A DNA stretch of 64,000 nt from the NCBI GenBank assembly GCA_036265005.1, contig DATAPW010000320.1:1-64000 (forward strand), read 5' to 3'. The stretch's first letter is position 1; every line of letters starts with the position of its first letter. Shown here piece after piece: positions 52,313 through 61,243 of the stretch. The notes beneath the pieces were generated by a model. That model saw nothing but the letters and a program-made list of their open reading frames with translations. It was not told where the DNA came from and made no database searches. Origin of the DNA: JAMXLO01 sp036265005 (GTDB lineage: Bacteria > Pseudomonadota > Alphaproteobacteria > Acetobacterales > Acetobacteraceae). Position numbers and translations under genes: made by a program.

Positions 52313-53278
52313 TCAATGGTTGAGATGGGTTTCGCTGCGCTCGACCCACCCTGAGAGGTCCGAAGCGGGGTCTGGCGGAGTGACGCAGGATGGGTTGAGC
52401 GCAGCGAAACCCATCGAGCCGGTCGGCATTCCCGAGGCCAGCTGATCGGCGAACGCCCGGTCCATCCGGTCCCATGCGAAGGCGCCCAGCAAACGGTCGA
52501 TCCGTTCCGCCATGCGTGACAGGTTGGTGTAGTGGCGAAACCGCGACTTCCAGCCGCATCCCGCGACGCGCGGCTGGCCGGGATCAATTTCCCATGGATG
52601 AAAATAGAAGATGCCGGGGCGTTGCTCGCGCCGGTTCAACGAGGCCAGGCCACGACTGTAGAGACTTTCCGGCAGCAGGCGGAAATAGCCGCCGCCGGAG
52701 CAGGGCCAGTTGCGACCGAACGCCCGGATGGTGGTCATGGGAAACTCCCAAAGCGTCCCGCCTTGTGGACGAAACGGCGTGCGCGGCGCCTCGGGCATGC
52801 CATACAGGTCATGCCTGATCGGGTTGACGCTGGAGCTGTAGGTGAAGCCTTCCTCCTCCAGCACGCCGAATGCCCACTGGTTGCGCGCGCCGATGGAGAA
52901 GGTGGCGGCACGATAGCCTTGGACAGCGACGCCGCCGATATCCTCAAGCAGTCCGCGTGTGCGCCTGACATCGGCGCGGAAGCCGTCTCTCGTCTGGCTA
53001 TCCGCCCTGGTGTGGTCGTAGCCGTGACTGGCGAGTTCGTGTCCCGCTGCGACGATCCGGCGGACCATGGCGGGATGGCGCTCGGCGATCCAGCCCAGAG
53101 TGAAGAATGTCGCCGACACGCCGGCCACGGCGAAATGCTCTAGAATGCAATCGACATTTGCCTCGACGCGCGAGGCGAGACCGTCCCAGTCAGCAGGGTC
53201 GATGCACCCGGCAAATGCCTGTACCTGGAAATAGTCCTCGACATCGACGGTCATCGCATTGCGAACCGGAAGCGTCAT
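52313..53278 (-). CDS. XrtA-system polysaccharide deacetylase (DUF3473) with repeat-derived tail
   Basis: The 321-residue enzyme belongs to the polysaccharide deacetylases of exosortase A loci. MTVDVEDYFQVQAF gives the catalytic and metal Asp residues, HELASHGYDHTR the metal His pair, and the DUF3473 part ends with GIFYFHPWEIDPGQPR and WKSRFRHYTNLSRMAERIDR. It should remove acetyl groups from the exopolysaccharide. The normal protein would end near LLGAFAWDRMDRAFADQL. The last 34 or so residues are translated from a family B palindromic repeat (52324-52415), so the tail is acquired. Its start overlaps the ATPase stop by four bases. Confidence 0.92.
   Translation of the reverse strand: MTLPVRNAMTVDVEDYFQVQAFAGCIDPADWDGLASRVEANVDCILEHFAVAGVSATFFTLGWIAERHPAMVRRIVAAGHELASHGYDHTRADSQTRDGFRADVRRTRGLLEDIGGVAVQGYRAATFSIGARNQWAFGVLEEEGFTYSSSVNPIRHDLYGMPEAPRTPFRPQGGTLWEFPMTTIRAFGRNWPCSGGGYFRLLPESLYSRGLASLNRREQRPGIFYFHPWEIDPGQPRVAGCGWKSRFRHYTNLSRMAERIDRLLGAFAWDRMDRAFADQLASGMPTGSMGFAALNPSCVTPPDPASDLSGWVERSETHLNH
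52324..52415. repeat. Palindromic repeat pair, family B, within a coding sequence
   Basis: Units at 52324-52350 and 52389-52415 are inverted copies with two mismatches (core GATGGGTTTCGCTGCGCTC). The pair lies inside the 3' end of the deacetylase reading frame and supplies its stop-proximal codons. The same core occurs at 37098-37124 and, more diverged, at 27962-28028. Confidence 0.85.
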
Positions 53279-54258
53279 CGGTCCGCAACCGCGCTCAGCA
53301 GATCGACCAGCCGGCGGAAGACGCGTTCCTGCCTGGCCGAATTCTGTTCCAATGTCTCAATCCGCCGCTCCAGGGCAGCGGCGTTCGGTGCAACAACGGA
53401 GGTCGGCACCAGCGACGCCGGCTGCGGTGCGGCGAGGCCGGCGCCCAGATCCTGGCTCAACTCGGTTGCCGTGGCCTCCACCATCGGGCCGGTGATGGTG
53501 TGGCTCTCCTCAATCGCGCCGTACAGCAGGACGCGCGAACAAAGCGTATTGATCCGCCGCGGGATGCCGTCGGTATAGCGGAACAGATAGGTGAAAGCGG
53601 CATCTTCCCAACGCGGATCACCGGTCCAGCCAACCCTGTTCAGCCGGTGTTCGATATACGAGCGAGTCTCAGCCTCGGTGAGCGGCCCCAGATGATAGGA
53701 CGCCAGGATGCGTTGCCTGAGCTGTTCGAGGTCCGGGTTCGCCAGGAGCGAACGGAATTGCGGTTGGCCGAGCAGGATCGTCTGCACCGAGGCGCGGCCG
53801 TCCACCGTGATGTTGGACAGCATGCGCAGTTCCTCGAGCGCCGCCATCGGCAGGTTCTGCACCTCATCCACCACCAGCAGGCAGCGCCGGCCGGCGGCGC
53901 GCTGGTCCTTCGCCATGCGCTCGAAGCGGCGCAGCAGGGTTGCCTTGTCTGCTCCGCCATCGTCCGGGACGCCGAAGTTCGCCACCGCGAGCCGCAGCAG
54001 ATCGTCGCCGGACACCCGGGTGGTGACGACACGCGCAAGCACATAGCTGTTGCGGTCGAGCTGCGACCAGAGTTGTTCGACCAGGGTGGTTTTGCCGGCG
54101 CCCACCTCACCGGTGATGACGATGAAGCCTTCCTCCTGCGCCAGGCCATAGACCAGGTGAGCAATCGCCCTGCTGTGCCCGCTGGAGCCGAAGAAGAACC
54201 GGCTGTCAGGGGTGAGCTGAAAGGGTATGCCAGAGAATTTGTAATATTTCTCGTACAC
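53275..54258 (-). CDS. XrtA/PEP-CTERM-system-associated AAA ATPase
   Basis: The 327-residue ATPase is of the ExeA/GspA-like type: MYEKYYKFSGIPFQLTPDSR at the start, Walker A VITGEVGAGKTTLVEQLWSQ, Walker B LLVVDEVQNLP, and the sensor region LFRYTDGIPRRINTLCSRVL. These match the ATPases of exosortase A loci. The C-terminal 70 residues form a predicted coiled coil (AALERRIETLEQNSARQER). It may energise polymer export or assembly. The start codon is GTG. Confidence 0.93.
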   Translation of the reverse strand: MYEKYYKFSGIPFQLTPDSRFFFGSSGHSRAIAHLVYGLAQEEGFIVITGEVGAGKTTLVEQLWSQLDRNSYVLARVVTTRVSGDDLLRLAVANFGVPDDGGADKATLLRRFERMAKDQRAAGRRCLLVVDEVQNLPMAALEELRMLSNITVDGRASVQTILLGQPQFRSLLANPDLEQLRQRILASYHLGPLTEAETRSYIEHRLNRVGWTGDPRWEDAAFTYLFRYTDGIPRRINTLCSRVLLYGAIEESHTITGPMVEATATELSQDLGAGLAAPQPASLVPTSVVAPNAAALERRIETLEQNSARQERVFRRLVDLLSAVADR

Positions 54259-54267
54259 GGTGCTGCT

Positions 54268-55980
54268 TCAGAACTGCTTGCTGATACCGACGATGATCAG
54301 GTTCTGGTAGATACTTTGACCGGGCGTCGCGGATACCCGGTCGAAGTAGGCATACCGCACGTTGGTTACCCATGTCTCGTTGATCGCATACTGCAGCGAG
54401 ACATTGGCGCCTATCGAATTCAACGTGCCGGTCGAGGATTGCTGGGCCGTGCTGTACGAAGCGCTGCAGACCATGCTCAGCGCCTCGCTGAACGCATGGG
54501 CCCAGCTCAGGCTTGCCGTCTTGGCGTTGCTGCTTTGTCCCACCGGTGGCGGTGGGATGGCGAAAGGATTGCTGGCAACAAGGCTGCTCGGCGCAAGCGC
54601 GACTGTGGTCTGCTCGCTGATCTGCAACGAGAGCGAAAATTGATCGCGATCCAACACGGTGTTTGCGGACAGGGTGAACGCCTTGGTGCGGAATAGCCCG
54701 TTTTGCACGCCAAGTCCGCCACCGCCGATGAATAGCGGCGCGCCGGTCTGGGCGTCCACGGCATTGCCGTTGGTATCGAGGGCGGCCAGGTCGAGCTGGT
54801 TCTGGATGTTCTGCAGATCGCTCTGCAAGCCGGTGTCATACCGCGCGCTGATCCGGGTGCGCGCCGTAACCGCGTAGGAGCCGTTGAACGAAATTGCGTT
54901 GAAGCCGTTCTTGTGACCGTAGCTGATGGTGATCTCGCTGTCCGGATTTGGCGTGACGGTGGTGCCGAATGCCCACACCATATCGTCGATGCGGGTCGGC
55001 GGGAGACCGCCAAACCGGAGGCTTTCATAGCCCAGTTCGGCGAAAACCCCGACGTCCCGATTGATCTGGTAGCCAAGTTGGTTGACGAGAGTGTTCTGCG
55101 AGGAGTCCTGATTGACGCCGGTTCCATTGCTCTGGCTGATGTTCGCGACGATGAGGTCGCGGTATGGCGCGAAGCGTTCGCCGGTCTCGAACTGGGCCAC
55201 GCCCTGGTTGGTCATGATGTGCTGGCTCGAGCCGCCGGTCTGAAAGAATAGCGGGAAGTCGCTGCCACCGTTGGAAAAGCTGGATTGATTGAATTCGTAA
55301 CCGACCTTGGCCGTACCGGTATCGCCGAAGCGGTGCAGAAGGTAGGGCGAGATCGACACGCTGTTGACCTGGGTCTGGTTCTCCTTCGACAGACCTAGCG
55401 TGCCGATATTGCCATTGCTGGTGTTCAATTGCTGTGTGATGCCGGTGCCGAGAGCGCCAAAACCGGGGGCGGTGGGAGTCGCGCCGGCAACTGCGCGTGC
55501 GTCAAGGAAGAGCTCATCCGGCAGGATGGTGAAATTACCCGTGCCCAGCAACTGCTGCGTAATGTCGTTCTGTGACGGCGTCCTGGCATCCACCCGGAAC
55601 TGCGGGGCATAGTCCAGCCTGACCTGGGCATTGGGCACATCCCCAACGAGCGCGATACCGGGGGTTAAAAAGGTAACCATATCCCAGCGCCGGTCGGTGG
55701 AACTGTTCAGCACATTGTCGGTGTACATTTCCTGCGCGCTGATTCGCGGCACGAATGTCCAGCCGGTTGCCCCGGCAGCGCCCGCGCCAAAGCCGGATTG
55801 CAATTGCAGCTGGTGCCGCAGATCGGACTCGGTTGGCTCCGGTGTGGTGGAAACGATGGATGGATTGGACGCGTCGGTTGCCGGAAACGCCACGGCGACG
55901 CGCGTTCCGAGCACGCAGCCAACGGCGACGGCGCAGGTCAGGCGCGCAGAGGAGCGGAGTGGGATAGTCGTGACACCCAT
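54268..55980 (-). CDS. PEP-CTERM-system-associated outer-membrane beta-barrel protein (TIGR03016-like)
   Basis: The 570-residue protein has a signal peptide (ends near RVAVAFPA) and a long series of amphipathic strands (QVRLDYAPQFRVDARTPSQN, ITISYGHKNGFNAISF, VTARTRISARYDTGLQSDLQ), ending in the outer-membrane signal IIVGISKQF. It fits the outer-membrane proteins of exosortase A loci, thought to export the exopolysaccharide. The ATG at 55980 has AGGGA upstream; a TTG ten codons earlier is unlikely. Confidence 0.87.
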   Translation of the reverse strand: MGVTTIPLRSSARLTCAVAVGCVLGTRVAVAFPATDASNPSIVSTTPEPTESDLRHQLQLQSGFGAGAAGATGWTFVPRISAQEMYTDNVLNSSTDRRWDMVTFLTPGIALVGDVPNAQVRLDYAPQFRVDARTPSQNDITQQLLGTGNFTILPDELFLDARAVAGATPTAPGFGALGTGITQQLNTSNGNIGTLGLSKENQTQVNSVSISPYLLHRFGDTGTAKVGYEFNQSSFSNGGSDFPLFFQTGGSSQHIMTNQGVAQFETGERFAPYRDLIVANISQSNGTGVNQDSSQNTLVNQLGYQINRDVGVFAELGYESLRFGGLPPTRIDDMVWAFGTTVTPNPDSEITISYGHKNGFNAISFNGSYAVTARTRISARYDTGLQSDLQNIQNQLDLAALDTNGNAVDAQTGAPLFIGGGGLGVQNGLFRTKAFTLSANTVLDRDQFSLSLQISEQTTVALAPSSLVASNPFAIPPPPVGQSSNAKTASLSWAHAFSEALSMVCSASYSTAQQSSTGTLNSIGANVSLQYAINETWVTNVRYAYFDRVSATPGQSIYQNLIIVGISKQF

Positions 55981-56011
55981 CAAGGTCCCTACCCCGCCGT
56001 TGCGCCGCAAG

Positions 56012-56986
56012 TCACGATGAGTAGTAGTTGGAGTAGGCTCCGAAAGTATAGCGGGTGGACACCTGCACCTTGTTCAGCAGCAGCATGATCAGCGGACACG
56101 CCTGGATCAGATCGAGAGCTGCCTCGACCTCATCACGCTGTGTGCGCTCAGCCTCCACGACGAACAGGATCTGACCCACCACGGGTGCAAGCGAAGCAGG
56201 ATCGCTGGTCGACAGACAGGGTGCCGAATCCAGGATCAGCAGCCGGTCCGAGTAGCGCCGGCCAAGGCTTTGGATCAGCTGCGTCATGTCGCGACTGGCA
56301 AACAGTTCGGGGCTGCGACTACGCTCCTGGCCTACCGGCAGTATCGTCAGATGCTCGATCTCGGTCTTCAGCAGCACGCTGCCGGGATCAAGTGCCGGAT
56401 TGGCGGCGAGGTCCAACAGACCGGGAGCATCGGCGAGGCCCAGCGCGTGGCAGAATGAATCCCGCTTGGAGTCGCAGTCGATCAGCAGCACACGATGATC
56501 ACCTTGCAATGCAACGCTGCAGGCCAGATTGAGCGCGGTGAAGCTCTTGCCTTCGCCTGGCCTCGCACTCGTCACCATCAGCAAATTGGACAGGCCCGCC
56601 TCAGCAGTGGGCGCGAACGCCGCGCGCAGCACTTGACGTTGCGCCAGGCGGAACTCCTCGGAAATGCGACTTCGGCCGCGCGTCCAGTCAAATAGCCCGG
56701 CACGTTCCAACGCGGCCAAATCGACGGCCGGACGGCGAGCGACCTGAAGTCCTTCCCCCACCTCCTCGACCTGGGATGGCATCCCGGGGGTCAGCAAATT
56801 GACCGGAGCTGCGGCTGTCGCTGGCGGAGGGTCGAACATTCCGCCGGATGGCGCGGACGGTGGCGGTGATGGTGGGCGGGCGCGATCCGGCTCCAGCAGT
56901 TGCGCCGCGGAACCTTCGAGCACACCCGACTGCAACAGCCGTTCGGCTGCACGTTCGACCAGATGCATCGGCTTGGGTCCGATCAT
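56012..56986 (-). CDS. XrtA-associated tyrosine autokinase (BY-kinase)
   Basis: The 324-residue cytoplasmic kinase has a disordered N terminus and an ATPase domain: Walker A VTSARPGEGKSFTALNLACS, Walker A' VLLIDCDSKRDSF and Walker B LLILDSAPCLSTSD. The C-terminal tail is tyrosine-rich (STRYTFGAYSNYYSS), the autophosphorylation cluster of bacterial tyrosine kinases. It works with the chain-length determinant encoded directly upstream (its ATG follows that gene's TGA) to set polymer length. Confidence 0.92.
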   Translation of the reverse strand: MIGPKPMHLVERAAERLLQSGVLEGSAAQLLEPDRARPPSPPPSAPSGGMFDPPPATAAAPVNLLTPGMPSQVEEVGEGLQVARRPAVDLAALERAGLFDWTRGRSRISEEFRLAQRQVLRAAFAPTAEAGLSNLLMVTSARPGEGKSFTALNLACSVALQGDHRVLLIDCDSKRDSFCHALGLADAPGLLDLAANPALDPGSVLLKTEIEHLTILPVGQERSRSPELFASRDMTQLIQSLGRRYSDRLLILDSAPCLSTSDPASLAPVVGQILFVVEAERTQRDEVEAALDLIQACPLIMLLLNKVQVSTRYTFGAYSNYYSS

Positions 56987-58564
56987 TCAGATCAGAGCCG
57001 CTGTGCGCAGGATGTGAACCATAAGTCCCCCGTAGATGACAACGAGGCCGGCGACGGCGGCGCTGAAACGTACGGCCGTCAGGAAGCGCTGCAGGAACGG
57101 CAGTTGCCCCAGCGTCGAGATGCCGCCGAGCACGGGAAGGCCGAGACCCCGCAAATCGTCCACGGTGGAAAATGAACGATCGAGCTGGCCCACCAGAATG
57201 GTAACGCCCAGACCGCCGCCAAGACCTGCCAGCAGCACGCCGGAGACGAGAAGCAGCCGGTTCGGCGCTGCCGGCAGGCGTGGCGTTTCGGGCGGATCGA
57301 CGATCTGCAGTTTGACCTTGTCTGCCTGGGTATCGGCTGCCTGCGCCAGGTTTGCCGATTGGAGCCGACCTAGCAGCTCCTCGTAGTTCTTACGCAGGAC
57401 GCTGTAGTCGCGGTCCATGTTCTGGTATTCGGCCAGCAGGCCGGGCTGCTCATGCTGTACCTTTTCAAGCCGGTCCAGCAACTGTGCGGCGCCAGTCCGT
57501 TGGCGCTGGAGCGAGCTGACCGCAGTGTCCGCCTCGATCAGCCGAACCTTGATCTGCTCGTAGACAGGGTTCGGCAACGAGCGCTTCGCGGTGTCCTGTG
57601 ACGCGTCCGCCGCGGCACCGCCGGCCGCGCCACCCGCCGCCTGGCCGCCTTCCGGCGACGACTTCAGCGCCTCGACCAGCTTCTTCTGCGCGATCACGTC
57701 GGGATGCTGCTCGGTGTCCTTCAGCAGCAGAAGCTTCAGCTGTTCCTCCGCTTCCTGCAGCCGGCTCTTTGGCTTCACCAGCTGTCCCTGGGCACCTCGT
57801 GGGCCACCGCCCTCGACCACCAGCATCGGCGGCGTATTGGCAACCTCCTGGCGAAGCGTGTCGCGCTTGACGACAGCATCCTGCAGCTTGCCATCGAGGT
57901 CCCGCTCAGCGCTGCGCGCCGCCTCGGTGGCTGACGTGTATGGCTTATCCGGGTTCAGATCGGCAGGCAGGATATCGACGTACTTGGCCCGGAAGTCGGC
58001 GCGACGCTTCTCGGCCGCCCGCAACTGCTGCTCGTACGAGGAGATCTGGTGCTCGAGGAAGCGCCGGGCGTTCTCCATGTCGGTGCGATTGGCGCCGGTA
58101 GCGCTCTCCACGAAAATCGTCAGCAGCGTTTGCACCACGTCATGCGCCAGCTTGGCACTCTTGTTGCGGTAGGTAATGGTGAACAGGTTCTTGGTTTGCG
58201 GCTTCACCGCGATGTCGAGGGAGAGCTGCTGCAGCAGACGCTCGCGGTCGGACGGCCCGGCGACACTGAGATCGAGGTCGGTCTTCGAGATGAGCTTCTC
58301 GAGATTGGGGCGGCTGAGCAGGGTACGCTGGAGGATATCGAGCTGGCTGTTCGGCGCCGAGTCAGCGGCCAGTCCCTTCAGCAGCGGTGTCAGGATCGCG
58401 TCGGCATCGACATACAGCCGCGCTGTCGATTCGAACTGGTTCGGCACCAGGTAGACCCCGACCCAACCGAGTCCACAGATCAGCCAGGCAATGATCACGC
58501 CGATCCAGCGACGGCGCCAGGCCGCCCGCAGGTACGTCTCCATCAGGAGCCGGATGGATTCCAT
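56987..58564 (-). CDS. XrtA-system polysaccharide chain-length determinant (Wzz-like)
   Basis: The 525-residue inner-membrane protein has an N-terminal membrane segment (RWIGVIIAWLICGLGWVGVY), a large periplasmic coiled-coil region (about residues 150-450, for example HQISSYEQQLRAAEKRRADF) and a C-terminal segment (RLLLVSGVLLAGLGGGLGVT) with PPETPRLPAAPNR before it. This is the Wzz/GNVR-type co-polymerase of exosortase A loci. It interacts with the tyrosine autokinase encoded next. Confidence 0.93.
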   Translation of the reverse strand: MESIRLLMETYLRAAWRRRWIGVIIAWLICGLGWVGVYLVPNQFESTARLYVDADAILTPLLKGLAADSAPNSQLDILQRTLLSRPNLEKLISKTDLDLSVAGPSDRERLLQQLSLDIAVKPQTKNLFTITYRNKSAKLAHDVVQTLLTIFVESATGANRTDMENARRFLEHQISSYEQQLRAAEKRRADFRAKYVDILPADLNPDKPYTSATEAARSAERDLDGKLQDAVVKRDTLRQEVANTPPMLVVEGGGPRGAQGQLVKPKSRLQEAEEQLKLLLLKDTEQHPDVIAQKKLVEALKSSPEGGQAAGGAAGGAAADASQDTAKRSLPNPVYEQIKVRLIEADTAVSSLQRQRTGAAQLLDRLEKVQHEQPGLLAEYQNMDRDYSVLRKNYEELLGRLQSANLAQAADTQADKVKLQIVDPPETPRLPAAPNRLLLVSGVLLAGLGGGLGVTILVGQLDRSFSTVDDLRGLGLPVLGGISTLGQLPFLQRFLTAVRFSAAVAGLVVIYGGLMVHILRTAALI

Positions 58565-58574
58565 GGCCCCGCCC

Positions 58575-59237
58575 TCAGAACCAGGATTGCGGGATGATCA
58601 GGGTATCGCCGGGCTGCATGCTGATGTTCTGGCTGATGTCGCCGTCCTTGATCAGATCGTTGAGCCTGACGCGGATCATCGTCTCTTTGCCGTCGGCGTC
58701 GTGCCGAACTATCTCTGCCCGATTACCGGCGGCATACTTGGTCAGCCCCTTGGTCGCAATCATCACGTCGAGCAGGGTCATATTGTCACGGTAGGGGATT
58801 GCGGCCGGCTCGGTCGCCTCGCCGATCACCTTGATCTGGCGATCCATCGGCCCAACAAACGACCGGACGATCACCGTCACGTTCGGGTCCTGGACGTATT
58901 TCTTCAGCCGGTCTTCGATTTCGCGCGCGAGCTGGGTCGGCGTCTTGCCGGAGGCGGTTATGTCCTCGATCAGCGGCACCGAGATCCTGCCGTCGGGTCG
59001 GACAGAAACTCCTGGTTCGCTGAGATCGGGATTGCGATAGACGAATACACTGAGCGAATCTCCTGACCCGATCAGGTACTGATCGTTGGTGGCCGTCTCG
59101 CCCGGCTTCGCGTTGTCAGCCGACCTGGCCGCCGCGGTCGGGACCACAGGCGGGCTCCCCCCGGACGAACAGGCGGCGACGGATAGAGCCGTGAGCAACA
59201 CGGCAACAAGAGACATAGCCCGCCAGTGGAAGATCAC
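58575..59237 (-). CDS. XrtA/PEP-CTERM-system polysaccharide export lipoprotein (Wza-like)
   Basis: The 220-residue lipoprotein has a signal with lipobox (VLLTALSVAAC) and a Poly_export domain (DQYLIGSGDSLSVFVYRNPD, VSVRPDGRISVPLIEDITAS) followed by a SLBB-like region (VIGEATEPAAIPYRDNMTLL). It is the Wza-type component for exopolysaccharide export in exosortase A loci. The GTG at 59237 or the ATG at 59216 may be the start; the latter gives a cleaner signal. It heads the minus-strand arm and lies 38 bases from a tRNA gene. Confidence 0.92.
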   Translation of the reverse strand: MIFHWRAMSLVAVLLTALSVAACSSGGSPPVVPTAAARSADNAKPGETATNDQYLIGSGDSLSVFVYRNPDLSEPGVSVRPDGRISVPLIEDITASGKTPTQLAREIEDRLKKYVQDPNVTVIVRSFVGPMDRQIKVIGEATEPAAIPYRDNMTLLDVMIATKGLTKYAAGNRAEIVRHDADGKETMIRVRLNDLIKDGDISQNISMQPGDTLIIPQSWF

Positions 59238-59275
59238 GACGTCTCCGAATCATTAGCCCCATGTAACTGGCCGGC

Positions 59276-59349
59276 TGGTAGGCGCGGAAGGATTCGAACC
59301 CCCTCCTCTGCCATGTAAAGGCAGCGCTCCACCACTGAGCTACGCGCCT
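59276..59349 (-). tRNA. tRNA-Val (anticodon TAC)
   Basis: The 74-base sequence folds as a full cloverleaf: acceptor AGGCGCG/CGCGCCT, D arm GCTC/GAGC, anticodon stem CTGCC/GGCAG with loop TTTACAT (anticodon TAC, reading GUA and other Val codons), T stem GGGGG/CCTTC with loop TTCGAAT, discriminator A and an encoded CCA. The T stem has two G-U pairs. It lies between the two arms of the polysaccharide locus. Confidence 0.95.
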
Positions 59350-59785
59350 CGCTCCGGTGACCGCAAGCCCGAAATTGGACGTGACGGCCGCTCTCCAGTT
59401 TGTGATAACCTCTTTACCACTGTAAGCGACACTGAGCAATCGAGTGTACCACGAAGTTACGTGACCTCCTACGCGTATAGGTAGTAGACAGATTACAGAT
59501 CAGTCGCAATTTCGTGTTGCTTGTTGGGATTTTTTCGATTTCCGGGGATAAAATGTTCGTAGTTTCAACGTCGAAGGTTTTCCGTTCCGTCACGCGGAAC
59601 ATTGCGGTCAGAGCTTATGGCATATAAAATTGTGGACAGCCGACTTCATTCCGATGCATGTCGGGCCAACGAACAGGCTCGGTGACCGGCCGGTTCACAT
59701 CATGTTGCGGCGGTTTCGGTCCCGCTGGCTGAGTTCGAGGGTCGCCCGGACCGGCTTCGCGGCGCGCTCCGGGGAGGAGACTGGT
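59350..59785. other. AT-rich intergenic region between divergent polysaccharide arms
   Basis: This 436-base region is clearly richer in A and T than its surroundings, especially 59400-59640. It holds an inverted repeat and a candidate promoter (59584-59628) but no supported gene apart from possible N-terminal extensions of the sugar transferase gene at 59786. It probably contains the promoters for the sugar transferase arm and for tRNA-Val. Confidence 0.6.
59584..59628 (+). promoter_or_regulatory. Candidate promoter and operator for the sugar transferase gene
   Basis: GTTCCG (59584-59589) and CGGAAC (59595-59600) are perfect inverted arms with a five-base spacer. Just downstream are TTGCGG (59602-59607) and TATAAA (59623-59628), 15 bases apart, a passable sigma-70 pair. 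TGGCAT-N6-TTGT overlapping the latter is a poor sigma-54 match, although the locus encodes the sigma-54 activator PrsR. Confidence 0.35.
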
Positions 59786-61189
59786 ATGACGCGGGTCCTG
59801 GGACGCTTCGTGTCGCTGGAGATGGCCGTGCTCGGCCTCTGCGAGCTGGCACTGTCGTTCCTGGTCATCTACGCGATGCTTGTGGTCCCCGGAGTGCTGC
59901 CTGTCCTGGCCAATACCGCGGTGTTCGATGGTTCGCACTCCGTTTCGTTCGAGAGCGCCAACCTCGCCGCCGTTCTGGCGTTTACGATCGTGGTCACGGC
60001 GGCGGCAATCGGCCTTTACCGCCCAGAAATCTGCATCGAGCGCCGCCGTCTGCTGATCAATACGAGCGTGGCCGGAATCCTGGCATTTCCAGCCGTGCTG
60101 GTGGTGAGCGGCAGCTTCAATATCGGGCTATCGCGATATGCCGTGCTCTGGCTGACCAAGGTTCTGCTGGTCTGGCTGGTCTGTATCCTGGCCAGCCGGC
60201 TGATCTTCAACCGCATCATGCGCGAACGATGGTTCGTGCGCAGGATCCTGGTGCTCGGCTCCGATCCCCGCGTCCTGCATTTGCGTAAATTGGCCGGCGT
60301 CGGTCGTGGCCGGCTATTCGAGACGGTGCTGGCAACGCCGGATGCAACGGCAGACTTGCCAGACACGTCGGTGTCGCCCGACGCCCTACGCCGACAGCGC
60401 ATCTGGGGCATCGTCATCGCCAATGATCCTTCGGCGCCAGACGCTGCAACGCTTCCCACACGGAACCTGCTGGACTGCAAGCTGCGCGGCGTACCCGTGT
60501 TCGACGAGGCAGGCTTCTGCGAACAGCAACTCGGACGCATCGATCTCGACAGCGTACGCACCGACTGGCTGCTGTTCGCCGATGGGTTCGCCAACGGGCG
60601 GATTTCCAAAGCGGTCAAGCGCGCGGTCGATATTTGCGTCAGCCTGTGTCTACTGCTGCTGACCCTGCCGCTGATGCTGCTGACGGCCACGCTGATCCGG
60701 CTCGACAGCCCGGGACCCGTGCTGTACCGCCAGCGCCGCGTCGGGCTGCATGGCGAGTCCTTCACGCTGCTTAAGTTCCGCAGCATGGCGATGGACGCCG
60801 AGGCTGGCGGCAGCCCACGCTGGGCGACCCAGCAGGACCCGCGCATCACCCGCGTTGGCAGCTTCATCCGGCCCATGCGCATCGATGAATTGCCACAGTT
60901 GCTCAATGTGCTCCGCGGCGAAATGAGCATGATCGGCCCGCGGCCTGAACGGCCGCATTTCGTCGAGCAGCTCACCCGCATCATTCCGTTCTATCGCGAA
61001 CGCAGCTACGTCAAGCCCGGGATCACAGGCTGGGCGCAGGTAAATTTCCCTTACGGCGCCTCGATCGAGGATGCCCGCCAGAAACTTGCCTACGACCTGT
61101 ACTACGTGAAGAACCGCGGCTTGCTGCTGGACCTGCTGATCTTGCTCGCTACGGTTCGCGTCATTCTGTTCCGTGAAGGTGCTCGCTGA
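59786..61189 (+). CDS. XrtA-system initiating sugar transferase (TIGR03013-like)
   Basis: The 467-residue membrane protein has four N-terminal membrane segments, a CoA-binding-like middle region (RRILVLGSDPRVLHLRKLAG) and a C-terminal sugar-transferase domain: KRAVDICVSLCLLLLTLPLM, SPGPVLYRQRRVGLHGESFT, LKFRSMAMDAEAGG, RIDELPQLLNVLRGEMSMIG, and GPRPERPHFVEQL. It should transfer the first sugar phosphate to undecaprenyl phosphate. The ATG at 59786 has GGGGAGGAGA upstream, better than the earlier possible starts. Confidence 0.93.
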   Translation: MTRVLGRFVSLEMAVLGLCELALSFLVIYAMLVVPGVLPVLANTAVFDGSHSVSFESANLAAVLAFTIVVTAAAIGLYRPEICIERRRLLINTSVAGILAFPAVLVVSGSFNIGLSRYAVLWLTKVLLVWLVCILASRLIFNRIMRERWFVRRILVLGSDPRVLHLRKLAGVGRGRLFETVLATPDATADLPDTSVSPDALRRQRIWGIVIANDPSAPDAATLPTRNLLDCKLRGVPVFDEAGFCEQQLGRIDLDSVRTDWLLFADGFANGRISKAVKRAVDICVSLCLLLLTLPLMLLTATLIRLDSPGPVLYRQRRVGLHGESFTLLKFRSMAMDAEAGGSPRWATQQDPRITRVGSFIRPMRIDELPQLLNVLRGEMSMIGPRPERPHFVEQLTRIIPFYRERSYVKPGITGWAQVNFPYGASIEDARQKLAYDLYYVKNRGLLLDLLILLATVRVILFREGAR

Positions 61190-61243
61190 CACTCGCGGTG
61201 ACCGCGATGCCTGTTCGCCGCGGCCGGACATGACGGCGGCGCA

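Noticed and set aside
53107..54696. 529-residue plus-strand frame opposite the XrtA ATPase and outer-membrane genes
   Set aside because: It is antisense to two genes with firm family matches and has shadow-type composition.
59615..59640. Possible sigma-54 promoter (TGGCAT-N6-TTGT)
   Set aside because: The spacing is one base too long and the -12 element is imperfect; only a weak mention is justified.
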